From assembly GCF_946151055.1 (NCBI RefSeq), contig NZ_CAMGYZ010000004.1, forward strand, positions 62,001 through 126,000: a stretch of DNA of 64,000 nucleotides, read 5' to 3'. The notes below the pieces were generated by a model that was not told where the DNA came from, searched no databases, and saw nothing but the letters and a program-made list of their open reading frames with translations. This document shows positions 1 to 7,935 of the stretch, piece after piece. Made by a program: the position numbers and the translations under genes. Each line of letters begins with the position of its first letter. Position 1 is the first letter of the stretch. Source of the DNA: Bacillus sp. Marseille-Q3570. Its GTDB lineage: Bacteria > Bacillota > Bacilli > Bacillales > Fictibacillaceae.

Positions 1-438
1 TATCATCAACAGCTGGAACGGAATCATCATCGTACTGATGATCAGGATGAAAATGATGTTTTTCCCTTTGAAATTCATTCTTGCCAGCGGATAAGCGGCA
101 AACGAACAAAACAAGACGTTAAGGAGTACCGTGAAAAAGCCGACGATCGTACTGTTCATCAAATATGTCCAGAACGGGAACGCATCCATCACCCTTGAAA
201 AATTGCCCAGCGTCGGGCTTTCCGGAATGAATTTCGGCGGGTAACTGAAGATGTTTTCATGCCCTGATTTCAATGCGGTCGCAAGGAGCCATAAGAATGG
301 ACCGAGCATACCGATGGCTACGATGATCAAGAGTAGGTAGATCAACAGTTTTTTGATACGGCTTTTCGTTTTTACATTCATCATCGGACGGGTCTGTGTG
401 GCGATGGATCGTTTTTTATCTGTAACAGGCGCTTCCAT
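1..438 (-). CDS. Sugar ABC transporter permease, MalG type (partial, runs off the window)
   Basis: Membrane subunit of a binding-protein-dependent sugar importer. The visible 146 codons start at ATG 438 behind an AGGGGGGAG ribosome-binding site. They show a basic N-terminus, membrane helices at about residues 31-53 and 94-116 and the start of a third near 128. The frame is open to the window edge, so roughly half of a normal ~280-residue MalG-type permease is missing. It follows the MalF-type permease by 12 bases and is the last visible gene of the amino-sugar operon. No ATPase is seen in the operon; as in many Gram-positive sugar importers, a shared ATPase such as MsmX may be used (inference). 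Confidence 0.88.
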   Translation of the reverse strand, partial: MEAPVTDKKRSIATQTRPMMNVKTKSRIKKLLIYLLLIIVAIGMLGPFLWLLATALKSGHENIFSYPPKFIPESPTLGNFSRVMDAFPFWTYLMNSTIVGFFTVLLNVLFCSFAAYPLARMNFKGKNIIFILIISTMMIPFQLLMI

Positions 439-450
439 TTTTCTCCCCCC

Positions 451-1320
451 TTATGCTACGTTTTCTTTCCTGCCCATCAGTTTCAGATTGACGACTGAAA
501 AGATGAGTGTGATGAGAAAGAGTACGACGCCGGCAGCACTTGCATAGCCCATGTTCAACTTTTCAAATGCCTCTTGATAGATATAAAATACGAGCGTTTT
601 CGAACTGTTCAGCGGACCGCCGCCTGTCATGATGTAGATCTCTTCAAACACTTTCATCGCGGCAATCGACGACATCACCGTGACGATGATGATCGATGGC
701 ATCAACATCGGGATTGTGATTCGGATCGTCTGCTGCCACTTGTTCGCCCCGTCGATTTCTGCCGCTTCGTATAGGTTGGATGGGATGGACTGAAGCCCTG
801 CCAGATAGATGACCATGTAATACCCTAAGCCCTTCCAGACCGTTACGGCCATCACAGCAAAAAGGGCCGTTTTTTCTGACGTAAGCCAGTGGACTGGGCC
901 GTTGATCATACCGACCACCTCTAGTAAGTAGTTAAGAACTCCTTTCTCGGCATAGACCCATTCCCACGTGATCCCGACGACGACCCATGAGGTGACGACA
1001 GGTATGTAATAAGCTGAACGGAAAAATCCGATGCCTTTGAGCTTTTGATTGACGAGGATCGCGAGAAAAATCGGCAGGATGATGAGCGCCGGAACAACGC
1101 CGACAAGATAAATCAGCGTCTGGATCAGCGTTTTCCAAAACATGCTATCATCGAAAAGTTTCTCGTAATTTTCAGTGCCGACGAAGGTTGGATCGACAAT
1201 CATGTTGTAGTCGGTAAAACTTAACCAGATGGCTTGCAACAACGGATAAAAAATGAATGCTCCCAAAATCACACATCCTGGCAGCAAAAACAAATACGGT
1301 GTCAACGCGTTACGCTTCAC
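451..1320 (-). CDS. Sugar ABC transporter permease, MalF/UgpA type
   Basis: A 289-residue integral membrane protein, normal length for the MalF/UgpA family. It has six predicted helices, the first at about residues 9-31. The loop with the family's EAA motif reads EAAEIDGANKWQQ near residue 185, the site that docks the ATPase. It overlaps the end of the ROK kinase gene by 11 bases and precedes the MalG-type permease, so the three are translated from one message. With the lipoprotein at 3866-5143 it would form the importer. Neighbouring nanE suggests an amino sugar such as N-acetylmannosamine or sialic acid, but the substrate is inferred from context only. Confidence 0.92.
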   Translation of the reverse strand: MKRNALTPYLFLLPGCVILGAFIFYPLLQAIWLSFTDYNMIVDPTFVGTENYEKLFDDSMFWKTLIQTLIYLVGVVPALIILPIFLAILVNQKLKGIGFFRSAYYIPVVTSWVVVGITWEWVYAEKGVLNYLLEVVGMINGPVHWLTSEKTALFAVMAVTVWKGLGYYMVIYLAGLQSIPSNLYEAAEIDGANKWQQTIRITIPMLMPSIIIVTVMSSIAAMKVFEEIYIMTGGGPLNSSKTLVFYIYQEAFEKLNMGYASAAGVVLFLITLIFSVVNLKLMGRKENVA

Positions 1321-2224
1321 AATCTCCCCCCTTACTCAATGCATCGAACAACAGCTTAGCCGAGCCGATCATCCCGGCTTTGTTCCCCAGCGTTGCTGCA
1401 AGAACATCCAGCTTTACTTCTTTTTTGTGCAATTTTTGTTGGAGCGTCGGCCACCACTTGTCCTTCGACTCGATCACCCCGCCGCCGATGATCACGGCTT
1501 CCGGATCGATGCTGACGGAAAGGTTATAGATGACAAGCGTAAGATCATCGATGTACCTCTCGACGACAGGCTGGATTTCTTTTTCGCCAGTGTGGAAAGC
1601 TTCAAACACTTCTGCTCCGTTTTCATAGGTTCGGTTTCCGGATTGTTCATTCGCGAGACTTACTAATGCAGTGCCCGAAAGATATTGTTCAATACAACCG
1701 CTATTTCCACAGTTACATGACCGTCCCTCTGGATAGAGGATGACGTGGCCCCATTCACCGCCGTTCCAATGATTTCCTCGGAAGATTTTCCGATTGACCA
1801 TGTTCGCCCCGCCCACACCAGTCCCAAGGGTCAGGAATGTGACTGAATCATAGTTCTCTTTTTTATTCCACCACTCTCCTGCCAGTGCTGCATTCGCGTC
1901 ATTGTCGACGACAGCAGGAAGTGAATATGTATTTTCGATAAAATCGCGCAAGTTAATGCCCTGCCACCCGGGAAGATTGGCTGTACTATAAACGACTTCA
2001 CCAGTTTTAAAATCAACTCTGCCGGCGGTGCCGATCCCTATTCCAGTGATCTCTTTATCTTTTTCAAACAAGTGATCGATCGTGGCGGTCAATGAGGCAA
2101 GGATTCCTTCCCGTCCCTCGGTCACATTGGTCGGTGTGGTGCACTGGTGATGGATTTTTCTGTTTTCGTCGACGATAGCCCCTTTAATTGCAGTACCGCC
2201 TATATCGATTCCGATCGCTTTCAT
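1310..2224 (-). CDS. ROK-family sugar kinase (probable N-acetylmannosamine kinase or glucokinase)
   Basis: Cytoplasmic 304-residue ATP-dependent sugar kinase. The N-terminal phosphate-binding motif DIGGT is at residues 7-11, and the catalytic region DNDAN is at 107-111 with Asp109 as likely base. The ROK zinc site is seen as His160 plus Cys170, Cys172 and Cys177 in a GRSCNCGNSGCIE stretch. It lies between the RpiR regulator (12-base gap) and the MalF-type permease. Next to nanE, the simplest role is phosphorylation of N-acetylmannosamine before epimerisation, which is the NanK reaction. ROK sequences do not reveal sugar specificity reliably, so glucose or another hexosamine remains possible. 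Confidence 0.9.
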   Translation of the reverse strand: MKAIGIDIGGTAIKGAIVDENRKIHHQCTTPTNVTEGREGILASLTATIDHLFEKDKEITGIGIGTAGRVDFKTGEVVYSTANLPGWQGINLRDFIENTYSLPAVVDNDANAALAGEWWNKKENYDSVTFLTLGTGVGGANMVNRKIFRGNHWNGGEWGHVILYPEGRSCNCGNSGCIEQYLSGTALVSLANEQSGNRTYENGAEVFEAFHTGEKEIQPVVERYIDDLTLVIYNLSVSIDPEAVIIGGGVIESKDKWWPTLQQKLHKKEVKLDVLAATLGNKAGMIGSAKLLFDALSKGGDCEA

Positions 2225-2236
2225 CTTTTCACCATC

Positions 2237-3091
2237 TTAATAGATCTTATTTACTACGGATTGTGCGGTCTTTTCTTTCATTTCTAAGGATTCCTGTTTG
2301 TGTTTGAGTGCAAGCCCTGTACATAAAAGATCGATCACGAATAGCTGTGAGATTTTTGCGGCAAGGGAACTTCCTTCTAGAGGCGATTCTTTTCCTCCGT
2401 TGATCAGGACAGCATCTGCGATTTTAGTGATCGGTGATCTCGCATGGTACGTGACGGCTATCGTTTTCGCGCCATTTTCCTTTGCGATTTTTAATGAATC
2501 GATTGTGTCCTTCGTGCTACCGGATACGGTTATGCCGACGACAAGATCATTCTCTGATAGGGTTGCGGCTGTCATTGACTGTAGATGCGGATCGATTACT
2601 GCATCCACTCTTCTTCCGATCCTGAGAAAACGGTTTTTAGCATCGAGCGCGGTCAATCCGGAAGTACCGACTCCGAAAAAGTGGACGGACGACGCTTGAT
2701 CGATCATGTCGATCGCTTTATTGATGGCCTCTTCACTGTTCATGGAGACGGTTTCATGGATCGCATCGATCGTATAGGAAGAAATCGTGGTGAACAGATC
2801 ATTTTGTACAGCGTTACCCGATTCATCTCCAGTCTTGTTCGCTAAATCCTTTGCAATCGCCAGCTTGAATTCTTGATAGCCCTTCAACCCGATTTTCCTG
2901 CAAAAACGCAGGACGGTCGTTTCTCCGACCTCTGCTGCATCTGCAAGATCCGTGACAGAGTAGTAAATCACCTGATCAAGCTGTTGCATCACGATGTCTG
3001 CAACCTTTTGCTCCGACTTGGTCAAAGCAGGAAAATAACTGTTAATCAACCCTTTTATATTTCCGGTCCGATTCGCTTGTTTCACTGTCAT
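2237..3091 (-). CDS. RpiR-family transcriptional regulator (HTH plus SIS domain)
   Basis: DNA-binding regulator with an N-terminal RpiR helix-turn-helix (about residues 15-75; LADAAEVGETTVLRFCRKIG is the recognition region) and a C-terminal SIS sugar-phosphate-binding domain (about 125-250). I choose the ATG at 3091 over the ATG two codons upstream because AAGAAGG lies 8 bases before it. That gives 284 residues. The gene overlaps the 3' end of nanE by about 50 bases, an unusually long overlap. RpiR proteins in sialic-acid or amino-sugar operons usually sense a phosphorylated sugar and control the operon they sit in. That role is inferred here. Confidence 0.88.
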   Translation of the reverse strand: MTVKQANRTGNIKGLINSYFPALTKSEQKVADIVMQQLDQVIYYSVTDLADAAEVGETTVLRFCRKIGLKGYQEFKLAIAKDLANKTGDESGNAVQNDLFTTISSYTIDAIHETVSMNSEEAINKAIDMIDQASSVHFFGVGTSGLTALDAKNRFLRIGRRVDAVIDPHLQSMTAATLSENDLVVGITVSGSTKDTIDSLKIAKENGAKTIAVTYHARSPITKIADAVLINGGKESPLEGSSLAAKISQLFVIDLLCTGLALKHKQESLEMKEKTAQSVVNKIY

Positions 3092-3785
3092 CCGCATAGC
3101 CTTCTTTCTTTAACAGATTTGTGTATCTCCTGGTGATTTCCTGAGGTCTTGTGATTGCTGAACCTACCACAACACTATGTGCACCGAGTTGTAACGCTTT
3201 TCGTGCCTCTTCTGGTGAGTGGTATCTTCCTTCCGCAAACACCGGTACGGTCAGACGTTTTGCCAACTGTTCCACTAGTCGAAAATCCGGTGTATCGATC
3301 GATGGAGAATAAGGTGTATAACCGGAGAGGGTCGTTGAAATGCAATCCGCTCCTGTCGCAGCCGCTTTCAGCCCTTCTTCAACAGTCGAAACGTCCGCCA
3401 TCACCACTTTTTTATGACGATGGATATAGGTGATCAATTCGGCGACGGTCTGTTCGTAGGGGCGCGTCCTTAACGTTGCATCGATTGCGATGATGTCAAC
3501 GTCCACTTTGATCAATTGGTCAATTTCTTTGGCAGTTGGGGTGATGTAGACTTCACTGTCGGGATAGGATTTTTTCACCAGTCCGATGATGGGGAGGTTC
3601 GTCATCTTCTTGATTGCCACGATATCTTCAGCCCCGTTCGCTCTGATGCCGACAGCACCGCCCATTTCAGCAGCCTGCGCCATCTTCGCCATCACTTCCG
3701 ATCCGTGAAGCGGCTCATCCTCCAGTGCCTGGCAGGAAACGATCAGTCCTCCTTTTACTTGTTGAAAAATCGTTAATGGTTCCAT
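3042..3785 (-). CDS. nanE: N-acetylmannosamine-6-phosphate 2-epimerase
   Basis: Cytoplasmic TIM-barrel enzyme converting N-acetylmannosamine-6-phosphate to N-acetylglucosamine-6-phosphate. Family features seen: N-terminal GGLIVSCQALEDEPLHG, GGAVGIRANG near residue 45, the lysine in GLVKK, IIAIDAT, and the C-terminal phosphate-binding stretches FAEGRYHSPEEA and VVVGSAITRP. The likely start is ATG 3785; a GTG six codons upstream (3803) is also open. The product is about 247 residues, slightly longer than usual because of a charged C-terminal tail that overlaps the rpiR start. It follows the lipoprotein gene after a terminator-like hairpin. No nanA lyase is visible; it may lie left of the window. 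Confidence 0.92.
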   Translation of the reverse strand: MEPLTIFQQVKGGLIVSCQALEDEPLHGSEVMAKMAQAAEMGGAVGIRANGAEDIVAIKKMTNLPIIGLVKKSYPDSEVYITPTAKEIDQLIKVDVDIIAIDATLRTRPYEQTVAELITYIHRHKKVVMADVSTVEEGLKAAATGADCISTTLSGYTPYSPSIDTPDFRLVEQLAKRLTVPVFAEGRYHSPEEARKALQLGAHSVVVGSAITRPQEITRRYTNLLKKEGYADDSETSESDRKYKRVD

Positions 3786-3833
3786 CTCTCTACATACCAC
3801 CACTCTTTGAACTCATTTTGTTGGAAAAAGAAG

Positions 3834-3855
3834 AAGGGGAAGACGATTTCCCCTT
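3834..3855 (-). terminator. Intercistronic hairpin between the sugar-binding lipoprotein gene and nanE
   Basis: On the minus strand AAGGGGAA and TTCCCCTT form an 8-bp stem with a six-base loop, followed by CTTCTTTTTCC. It lies just after the stop of the binding-protein gene. Such hairpins often trim or stabilise the message so that the binding protein is made in excess over downstream genes (inference). Confidence 0.55.
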
Positions 3856-3865
3856 GTATTCTTCC

Positions 3866-5143
3866 TTATTGGGATAGGATTTCGTTCCATTCTTTCTCAG
3901 CTTGTTCTACCGCTTCTTCAGGAGTCATTTTACCAAGCATGGCCGCATGTAAAGCTTCATTGATCGATGTTTTCAACTCTTCGTAATTTTCCATTGGCGG
4001 TACGAGGACTTCACTTTCCTTCAACTGCTCAGCAGAAACGATTCGAGCTTCATCAATCGGGGTCGGATCTTCAGGAAGCTCATTGAAATACGGATCGTCT
4101 AACGCACTTTCGATTGAAGGAAGGATAGGGACGATCTTATCGAACTCAACCTGATTTTCAGCATTGGTGATGAAAAGAGAGAACTTGACCGCTTCCTCCT
4201 GGTGTTCACTCTGTTTCGGAACGACGAGGTTCATCGCTGCTGTATTCTTTTTGCCTGATGCGCCGGTGATTTGTGGTCCTGATTTTGTTGCTTTTAAGAT
4301 ATCAGGTGCGTTCTCTTCCACCTTGTTCAGGAATTGCGGTCCTGACGCTAAAATGGCGAGCTGGCCGGCCTGATACATATCAATTGCTTTTCCGTGTCCT
4401 TCTGTCAGTACTTCACGCGGAATCAAGTCATCCTGGTAAAGATCCACGAAGAATTCAAATGCTTTGATTCCTTCAGGCGTGTTGAAAGCTGCTTTTGTCA
4501 TATCTTCGTTTGTCAGATCCACATCCATCATGACGAGGGTTTCGAGCAAGTGGCTTGCATCGAGCGGCGGGAAGAACGCGTATTTTCCCGTCTCGTCTTT
4601 TATCGTTTTCGCAACATCTTTAAGCTCATCGAACGTTTTTGGAGGTGAATCCGGATCGAGTCCAGCTTCTTTAAAAATATCTGTGTTGTACATCGTCACC
4701 TGGGAAGAGAGATACCATGGGATCCCGAAGGTCTTGCCATCGAACGTGTTCGACTTCCAAACCCCTTCGAAATATTCATTCTTCTTTTCCTCACTAACCA
4801 CTTCGTCCATATTGATGAGAGCATCCAATTCAGCTAGTTTCGATGCGAATTGTGGGTTGAGGTTGGCGACATCCGGAGCTGTTTTCGAAGCGACTGCCGC
4901 TAAAATTTTCTTTTCCGTATCCGCCCAAGGGACATCGACCCATTTCACTTTGATGTTTGGATTTTCCTCTTCAAAATCTGCGATCACGCCATTGATGTAG
5001 TCATCGAATGTTGGAGAAAGCTGCATCGTCCAGAATTCGATTTCGACTTGTTCCCCTTCTTCCGAAGTTTCAGCACTTTTACAGCCTGAAATGATAAGAG
5101 CTGTGATCAACAATATGGACATTAAAAATGACCACTTTTTCAT
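3866..5143 (-). CDS. Sugar-binding lipoprotein of an ABC importer
   Basis: Extracellular solute-binding protein of 425 residues, family 1 (MalE-like). It has a lipoprotein signal: basic start MKKW, hydrophobic core, and lipobox ISGC with Cys21 as the lipidation site. The mature part begins with a charged linker, then VEIEFWTM and an ENPNIKVKWV stretch typical of sugar-binding proteins. Its ATG overlaps the TGA of the upstream esterase gene as ATGA, so the two were translationally coupled. It feeds the permeases at 451-1320 and 1-438. Ligand is unknown; nanE and the ROK kinase point to an amino sugar or sialoside. Confidence 0.92.
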   Translation of the reverse strand: MKKWSFLMSILLITALIISGCKSAETSEEGEQVEIEFWTMQLSPTFDDYINGVIADFEEENPNIKVKWVDVPWADTEKKILAAVASKTAPDVANLNPQFASKLAELDALINMDEVVSEEKKNEYFEGVWKSNTFDGKTFGIPWYLSSQVTMYNTDIFKEAGLDPDSPPKTFDELKDVAKTIKDETGKYAFFPPLDASHLLETLVMMDVDLTNEDMTKAAFNTPEGIKAFEFFVDLYQDDLIPREVLTEGHGKAIDMYQAGQLAILASGPQFLNKVEENAPDILKATKSGPQITGASGKKNTAAMNLVVPKQSEHQEEAVKFSLFITNAENQVEFDKIVPILPSIESALDDPYFNELPEDPTPIDEARIVSAEQLKESEVLVPPMENYEELKTSINEALHAAMLGKMTPEEAVEQAEKEWNEILSQ

Positions 5144-5901
5144 AAAATCCCCCTCTTTTCCGTTTCGTTTTCCTGGTGGGCGAAATATGACAACGCCCTT
5201 TTCAGATCATTTTTCCAAAAACTCCAGAGATGGCTTTCATCTTCTTCGTAGTATGTAAGGTTCGTTTTTGCCTGTTGGAAGGCGTGTGCAAGTTTTCGGT
5301 TATTCGTTGTGATGTCGAGCGTCTTCCCGCTGATTTGAGATTGAAAACCATCTTCATGCACCCCATACACTTGATACACGTGCCAGTTTGATCGGGTTTC
5401 CTCTTTTACTTTTTGTATGAGTGGTTCTTCGATTGCTGCAGATTGAAGCAAAAGGTGTGTCCAGACTGATGGTTGTTAGAGCGCTAGCGCTAGACTGACG
5501 GCAGCTCCGAGTGAATCACCGAGCAGACCCATTTTTGTGATGTGTTTTCTTTGTTGAGTGAATTTCGTTTGTACGAAAGGTAGTAATTCTTGATGGAAAA
5601 ATTGGAGATAATCTGAGTGGTGTGTACCTTCTGGGTGGTAAAATTGATAACGCTCATGTGAGGTTCCTGGTGGAATAAGGATCATGGCAATGTTTCCGAA
5701 TCGACTATTGTTCTGATTGAGCAATCCTGTGAATTGTTCCTTCAAGCTTCCTAACTCTAAGTAATCTTCCCCGTCCTGCACAAAAAGCAGGCTGCAATCA
5801 TCCCCTTCATATTTGAAGTGCTCGGGGTGAAGGAAAATCACTTTTTGCTCCCTGTTCAAGATGGTGCTGGAGATTACACTTTCCTCTAAAGCAACGCCCA
5901 T
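5140..5901 (-). pseudogene. Alpha/beta-hydrolase esterase (YbbA/BesA-like) interrupted by one in-frame stop
   Basis: First gene of the amino-sugar operon. Residues 1-141 carry an esterase fold ending in the nucleophile elbow GLLGDSLGAA. The frame then meets TAA at 5476-5478. The next codons in the same frame read QPSVWTHLLLQSA and continue for more than 100 residues, with YQVYGVHEDG and YYEEDESHLWSFW as the C-terminal Asp/His part. No frame change is needed to join the parts. A sense codon turned to TAA would explain it. A TTG at 5451 could restart translation but would give only a fragment without the nucleophile. Esterases in such operons may remove acetyl groups from sugars. A sequencing error cannot be excluded. 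Confidence 0.8.
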
Positions 5902-6013
5902 TCAACCCCTCCCAAAATTTGTTACCAACATAATAACACAAATTTTCAGAAATATGGATAATTTCTCTAAAAATGATAAAAAAGGCGGATATAATCTCCA
6001 AAACAATGATAAT

Positions 6014-6240
6014 GTACCAGGCACCGATTAAGAAGCCTTGCGTGGTGCGGATTCCTGATCGGTGCCTGGTACACTTTTGAAAGTGTTGCTGCGCAAGGGA
6101 TTGAATTTGGTGCCAGGCACACTTTGAAAACCCTTGTGCGGCTTGGGTTCTTTTTCGGTGCCTGGCACCTTCTGAGAACCGTTGGGGCGCAAGGGCTGAA
6201 TTGTCGTGCCTGGCACCGAAGAATGAAAGATGGCACCGAA
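6014..6240. repeat. GTGCC(A/T)GGCAC palindrome cluster R1
   Basis: Five copies of the 11-bp core (variants GTACCAGGCAC and GTGCCTGGTAC included) occur about every 47-50 bp from 6014 to 6217, with the CAGG and CTGG orientations intermixed, so many copies can pair with a neighbour into stem-loops. Spacers carry their own CCTTG...AAGG half-palindromes. The last unit contains the conserved stretch GAACCGTTGGGGCGCAAGGG found in nine of the eleven clusters. The cluster separates the amino-sugar operon from the carboxypeptidase gene. Confidence 0.85.
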
Positions 6241-6266
6241 ATAATTGCGACATTTTTCGTGTTTGG

Positions 6267-6341
6267 TCAATCAAGCGTTTGTTTAAGTGGGGGAATCGCT
6301 GTTGTTGTGGGGTTTTCGATTTCAATCAAATGTTTGTTTAA
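6267..6341. repeat. Paired 20-bp palindromes (TCAATCAAACGTTTGATTAA type), copy 1
   Basis: Two near-palindromes, 6267-6286 and 6322-6341, are 55 bp apart start to start. They follow directly on repeat cluster R1 and share a flanking GCGACATTTTTCG stretch with the other three pairs in the window. Confidence 0.75.
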
Positions 6342-6348
6342 CATACAG

Positions 6349-6398
6349 AAAAAAGGACTAACTCTCCTCTACTTGATTGTGTAGGAGTTAGTCCTTTT
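6349..6398 (-). terminator. Terminator of the carboxypeptidase gene
   Basis: Minus strand: AAAAGGACTAACTC pairs with GAGTTAGTCCTTTT, with CCT/AGG inside the arms, about 8 bases after the stop of the 6406-7458 gene. It is followed by TTTTCTG. Confidence 0.85.
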
Positions 6399-6405
6399 CC
6401 ATTTA

Positions 6406-7458
6406 TTAATTACCGAATTTCGATTCGTATAGTTGGTAACTTTCTTCTGCAGCGTACAGCCCTACTGATTTATTCTTTTCCCAGGTTGGATCGAATTCTG
6501 AGATTGGCAGATGACGTTGACCTGGATATTTTCCGATTTCCATTGTTAGACCTGGTCGTTGATATTTGCTGATGAACCAGTCTGTCATTCCACCGCCAGA
6601 TGGATTATCTCCAGCATAGATCATTTGATAACCAGTCATATTGCTGACTTCGCTGGCGATCCGATGATCTCGGTCATATTGTGCCCCTGTTTGTTTATAG
6701 TTCCAATAAATAACTTCTCCAGCGCTATGATAAGGGACAGCAATTTCAGGCATAATCGATTTTGTAAAGTTCACAACAGCCCTGACTTCTGATGCGCTAT
6801 GAGGTGCTACTCCTTTGTAAAAAGCCCAGCTTGGTTCGGGGCGAGCATCCTGGATGTTGTTCCAATCCGCATTGTAATTCCGGTTCAAATCGACGCCTTT
6901 AGCATTCGCTTTCCACCTCGTAAAATCAGTACTTCCCTCGTTCATCCGGATCAAATCGTCATGTACACTGTCCGGGAAAGGCTCCAAACCACTCTGTTGT
7001 AACGTAACGCCATCTGGATTGACCATCGGAACAAACCACATCGTTGTTTTATCAAGGACTTCTTTTACATTATAACCATCGATCGTGCTGCCAGCTTGAT
7101 AGGCCCGAGCATACTCATCGATCATGTACATGTTGAGGTTGGTCGTCAGCCATTCTCTCGCATGATGAGAACCATTAATAAAAACGGATGGCCCTCCAGG
7201 ATCCTTGTTCCCAAGGGAAACAGCATAGATATTGCGACCGTACTCACTCTTCCCAATCACTTTATAGTTTATGAGATTAGGATGTTTTTCAGCTAGTAGT
7301 TTAATATCACGGACCATCTCAGAGTATGTATACGTTTGATGGGGATCTACTACACTTTCATGGGCACTAGTAGACGTTGGAAACAATAATATGCTTCCCA
7401 ACAGGATAATGGAAAAATACGTGAGAGTGTGTTTCAGATTGAACTTCTTCAGATTCAT
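6406..7458 (-). CDS. Secreted M14-family zinc carboxypeptidase
   Basis: Exported metallopeptidase of 350 residues. A signal peptide covers about residues 1-32 (hydrophobic core then TSTSAHE). The peptidase_M14 domain has zinc ligands His99 and Glu102 in HHAREW and His244 in VPYHSAGE, with catalytic Glu307 in TMEIGK. GVDLNRNYN at 188-196 is the substrate-carboxylate-binding region. Family members remove C-terminal residues or cleave gamma-D-glutamyl-diaminopimelate bonds in peptidoglycan peptides; the sequence alone does not decide between them. It stands alone, with its own leader (about 140 bases) and terminator. Confidence 0.92.
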   Translation of the reverse strand: MNLKKFNLKHTLTYFSIILLGSILLFPTSTSAHESVVDPHQTYTYSEMVRDIKLLAEKHPNLINYKVIGKSEYGRNIYAVSLGNKDPGGPSVFINGSHHAREWLTTNLNMYMIDEYARAYQAGSTIDGYNVKEVLDKTTMWFVPMVNPDGVTLQQSGLEPFPDSVHDDLIRMNEGSTDFTRWKANAKGVDLNRNYNADWNNIQDARPEPSWAFYKGVAPHSASEVRAVVNFTKSIMPEIAVPYHSAGEVIYWNYKQTGAQYDRDHRIASEVSNMTGYQMIYAGDNPSGGGMTDWFISKYQRPGLTMEIGKYPGQRHLPISEFDPTWEKNKSVGLYAAEESYQLYESKFGN

Positions 7459-7552
7459 CGTTTTAGCTCCTCCTATAATTATGTAAAAATAGTAAATTCA
7501 GTTGGTTATCTTGTTTTGGTAACCGACTCTCCATCCTTCCGAATCTAATAAG

Positions 7553-7573
7553 ATTACAGAAAATCCCTGTAAT
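7553..7573 (-). promoter_or_regulatory. Small hairpin in the carboxypeptidase leader
   Basis: ATTACAG and CTGTAAT form a 7-bp stem within the untranslated leader. A second inverted repeat, GGTTA...TAACC, lies near 7502-7523. Their function is unknown; a conserved regulatory RNA is not recognised. Confidence 0.3.
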
Positions 7574-7620
7574 ACATGGAGTCAGACCGCATTCCACACC
7601 CAACATTCCATAGTTGTATT

Positions 7621-7648
7621 GTTATATCCTGCAAACTTTTCAAAGCAA
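7621..7648 (-). promoter_or_regulatory. Candidate sigma-A promoter of the carboxypeptidase gene
   Basis: On the minus strand TTGCTT and TATAAC are separated by 16 bases, giving a leader of about 155 bases before ATG 7458. Confidence 0.4.
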
Positions 7649-7697
7649 ATAAAATCAAAACTATTTAACTACGAACCAAGTAGGTCAAGCTGAGTGC

Positions 7698-7852
7698 GTG
7701 CCTGGCACTTATTAGAAACCCTTGAGCCACAAGCACTACAGATTGGTGCCAGGCACCGAATGAAAAGCCTTGGTACCATTGCCTTCTTTTTCGGTGCCTG
7801 GCACCTTTCGAGAACCGTTGGGGCGCAAGGGATAAATTGTCGTGCCTGGTAC
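7698..7852. repeat. GTGCC(A/T)GGCAC palindrome cluster R2 (twin of part of R3)
   Basis: Four cores spaced about 47-50 bp, ending with the conserved GAACCGTTGGGGCGCAAGGG unit. All 155 bases match 9988-10142 except for two substitutions. R2 and R3 are direct repeats on either side of the ECF sigma-factor operon. Confidence 0.88.
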
Positions 7853-7869
7853 ATAGTGTTCAATAAAAT

Positions 7870-7905
7870 ACCCGATCGTACATGAGAATCGATGTACGAT
7901 CGGGT
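7870..7905 (-). terminator. Terminator of the sigma/anti-sigma operon
   Basis: A perfect 14-bp stem, ACCCGATCGTACAT with ATGTACGATCGGGT, has an 8-base loop. On the minus strand it is followed by ATTTTATTG. It lies 30 bases after the stop at 7936. Confidence 0.88.
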
Positions 7906-7935
7906 CGTCTCCTACTTCAGTTATTTTATTGATAT

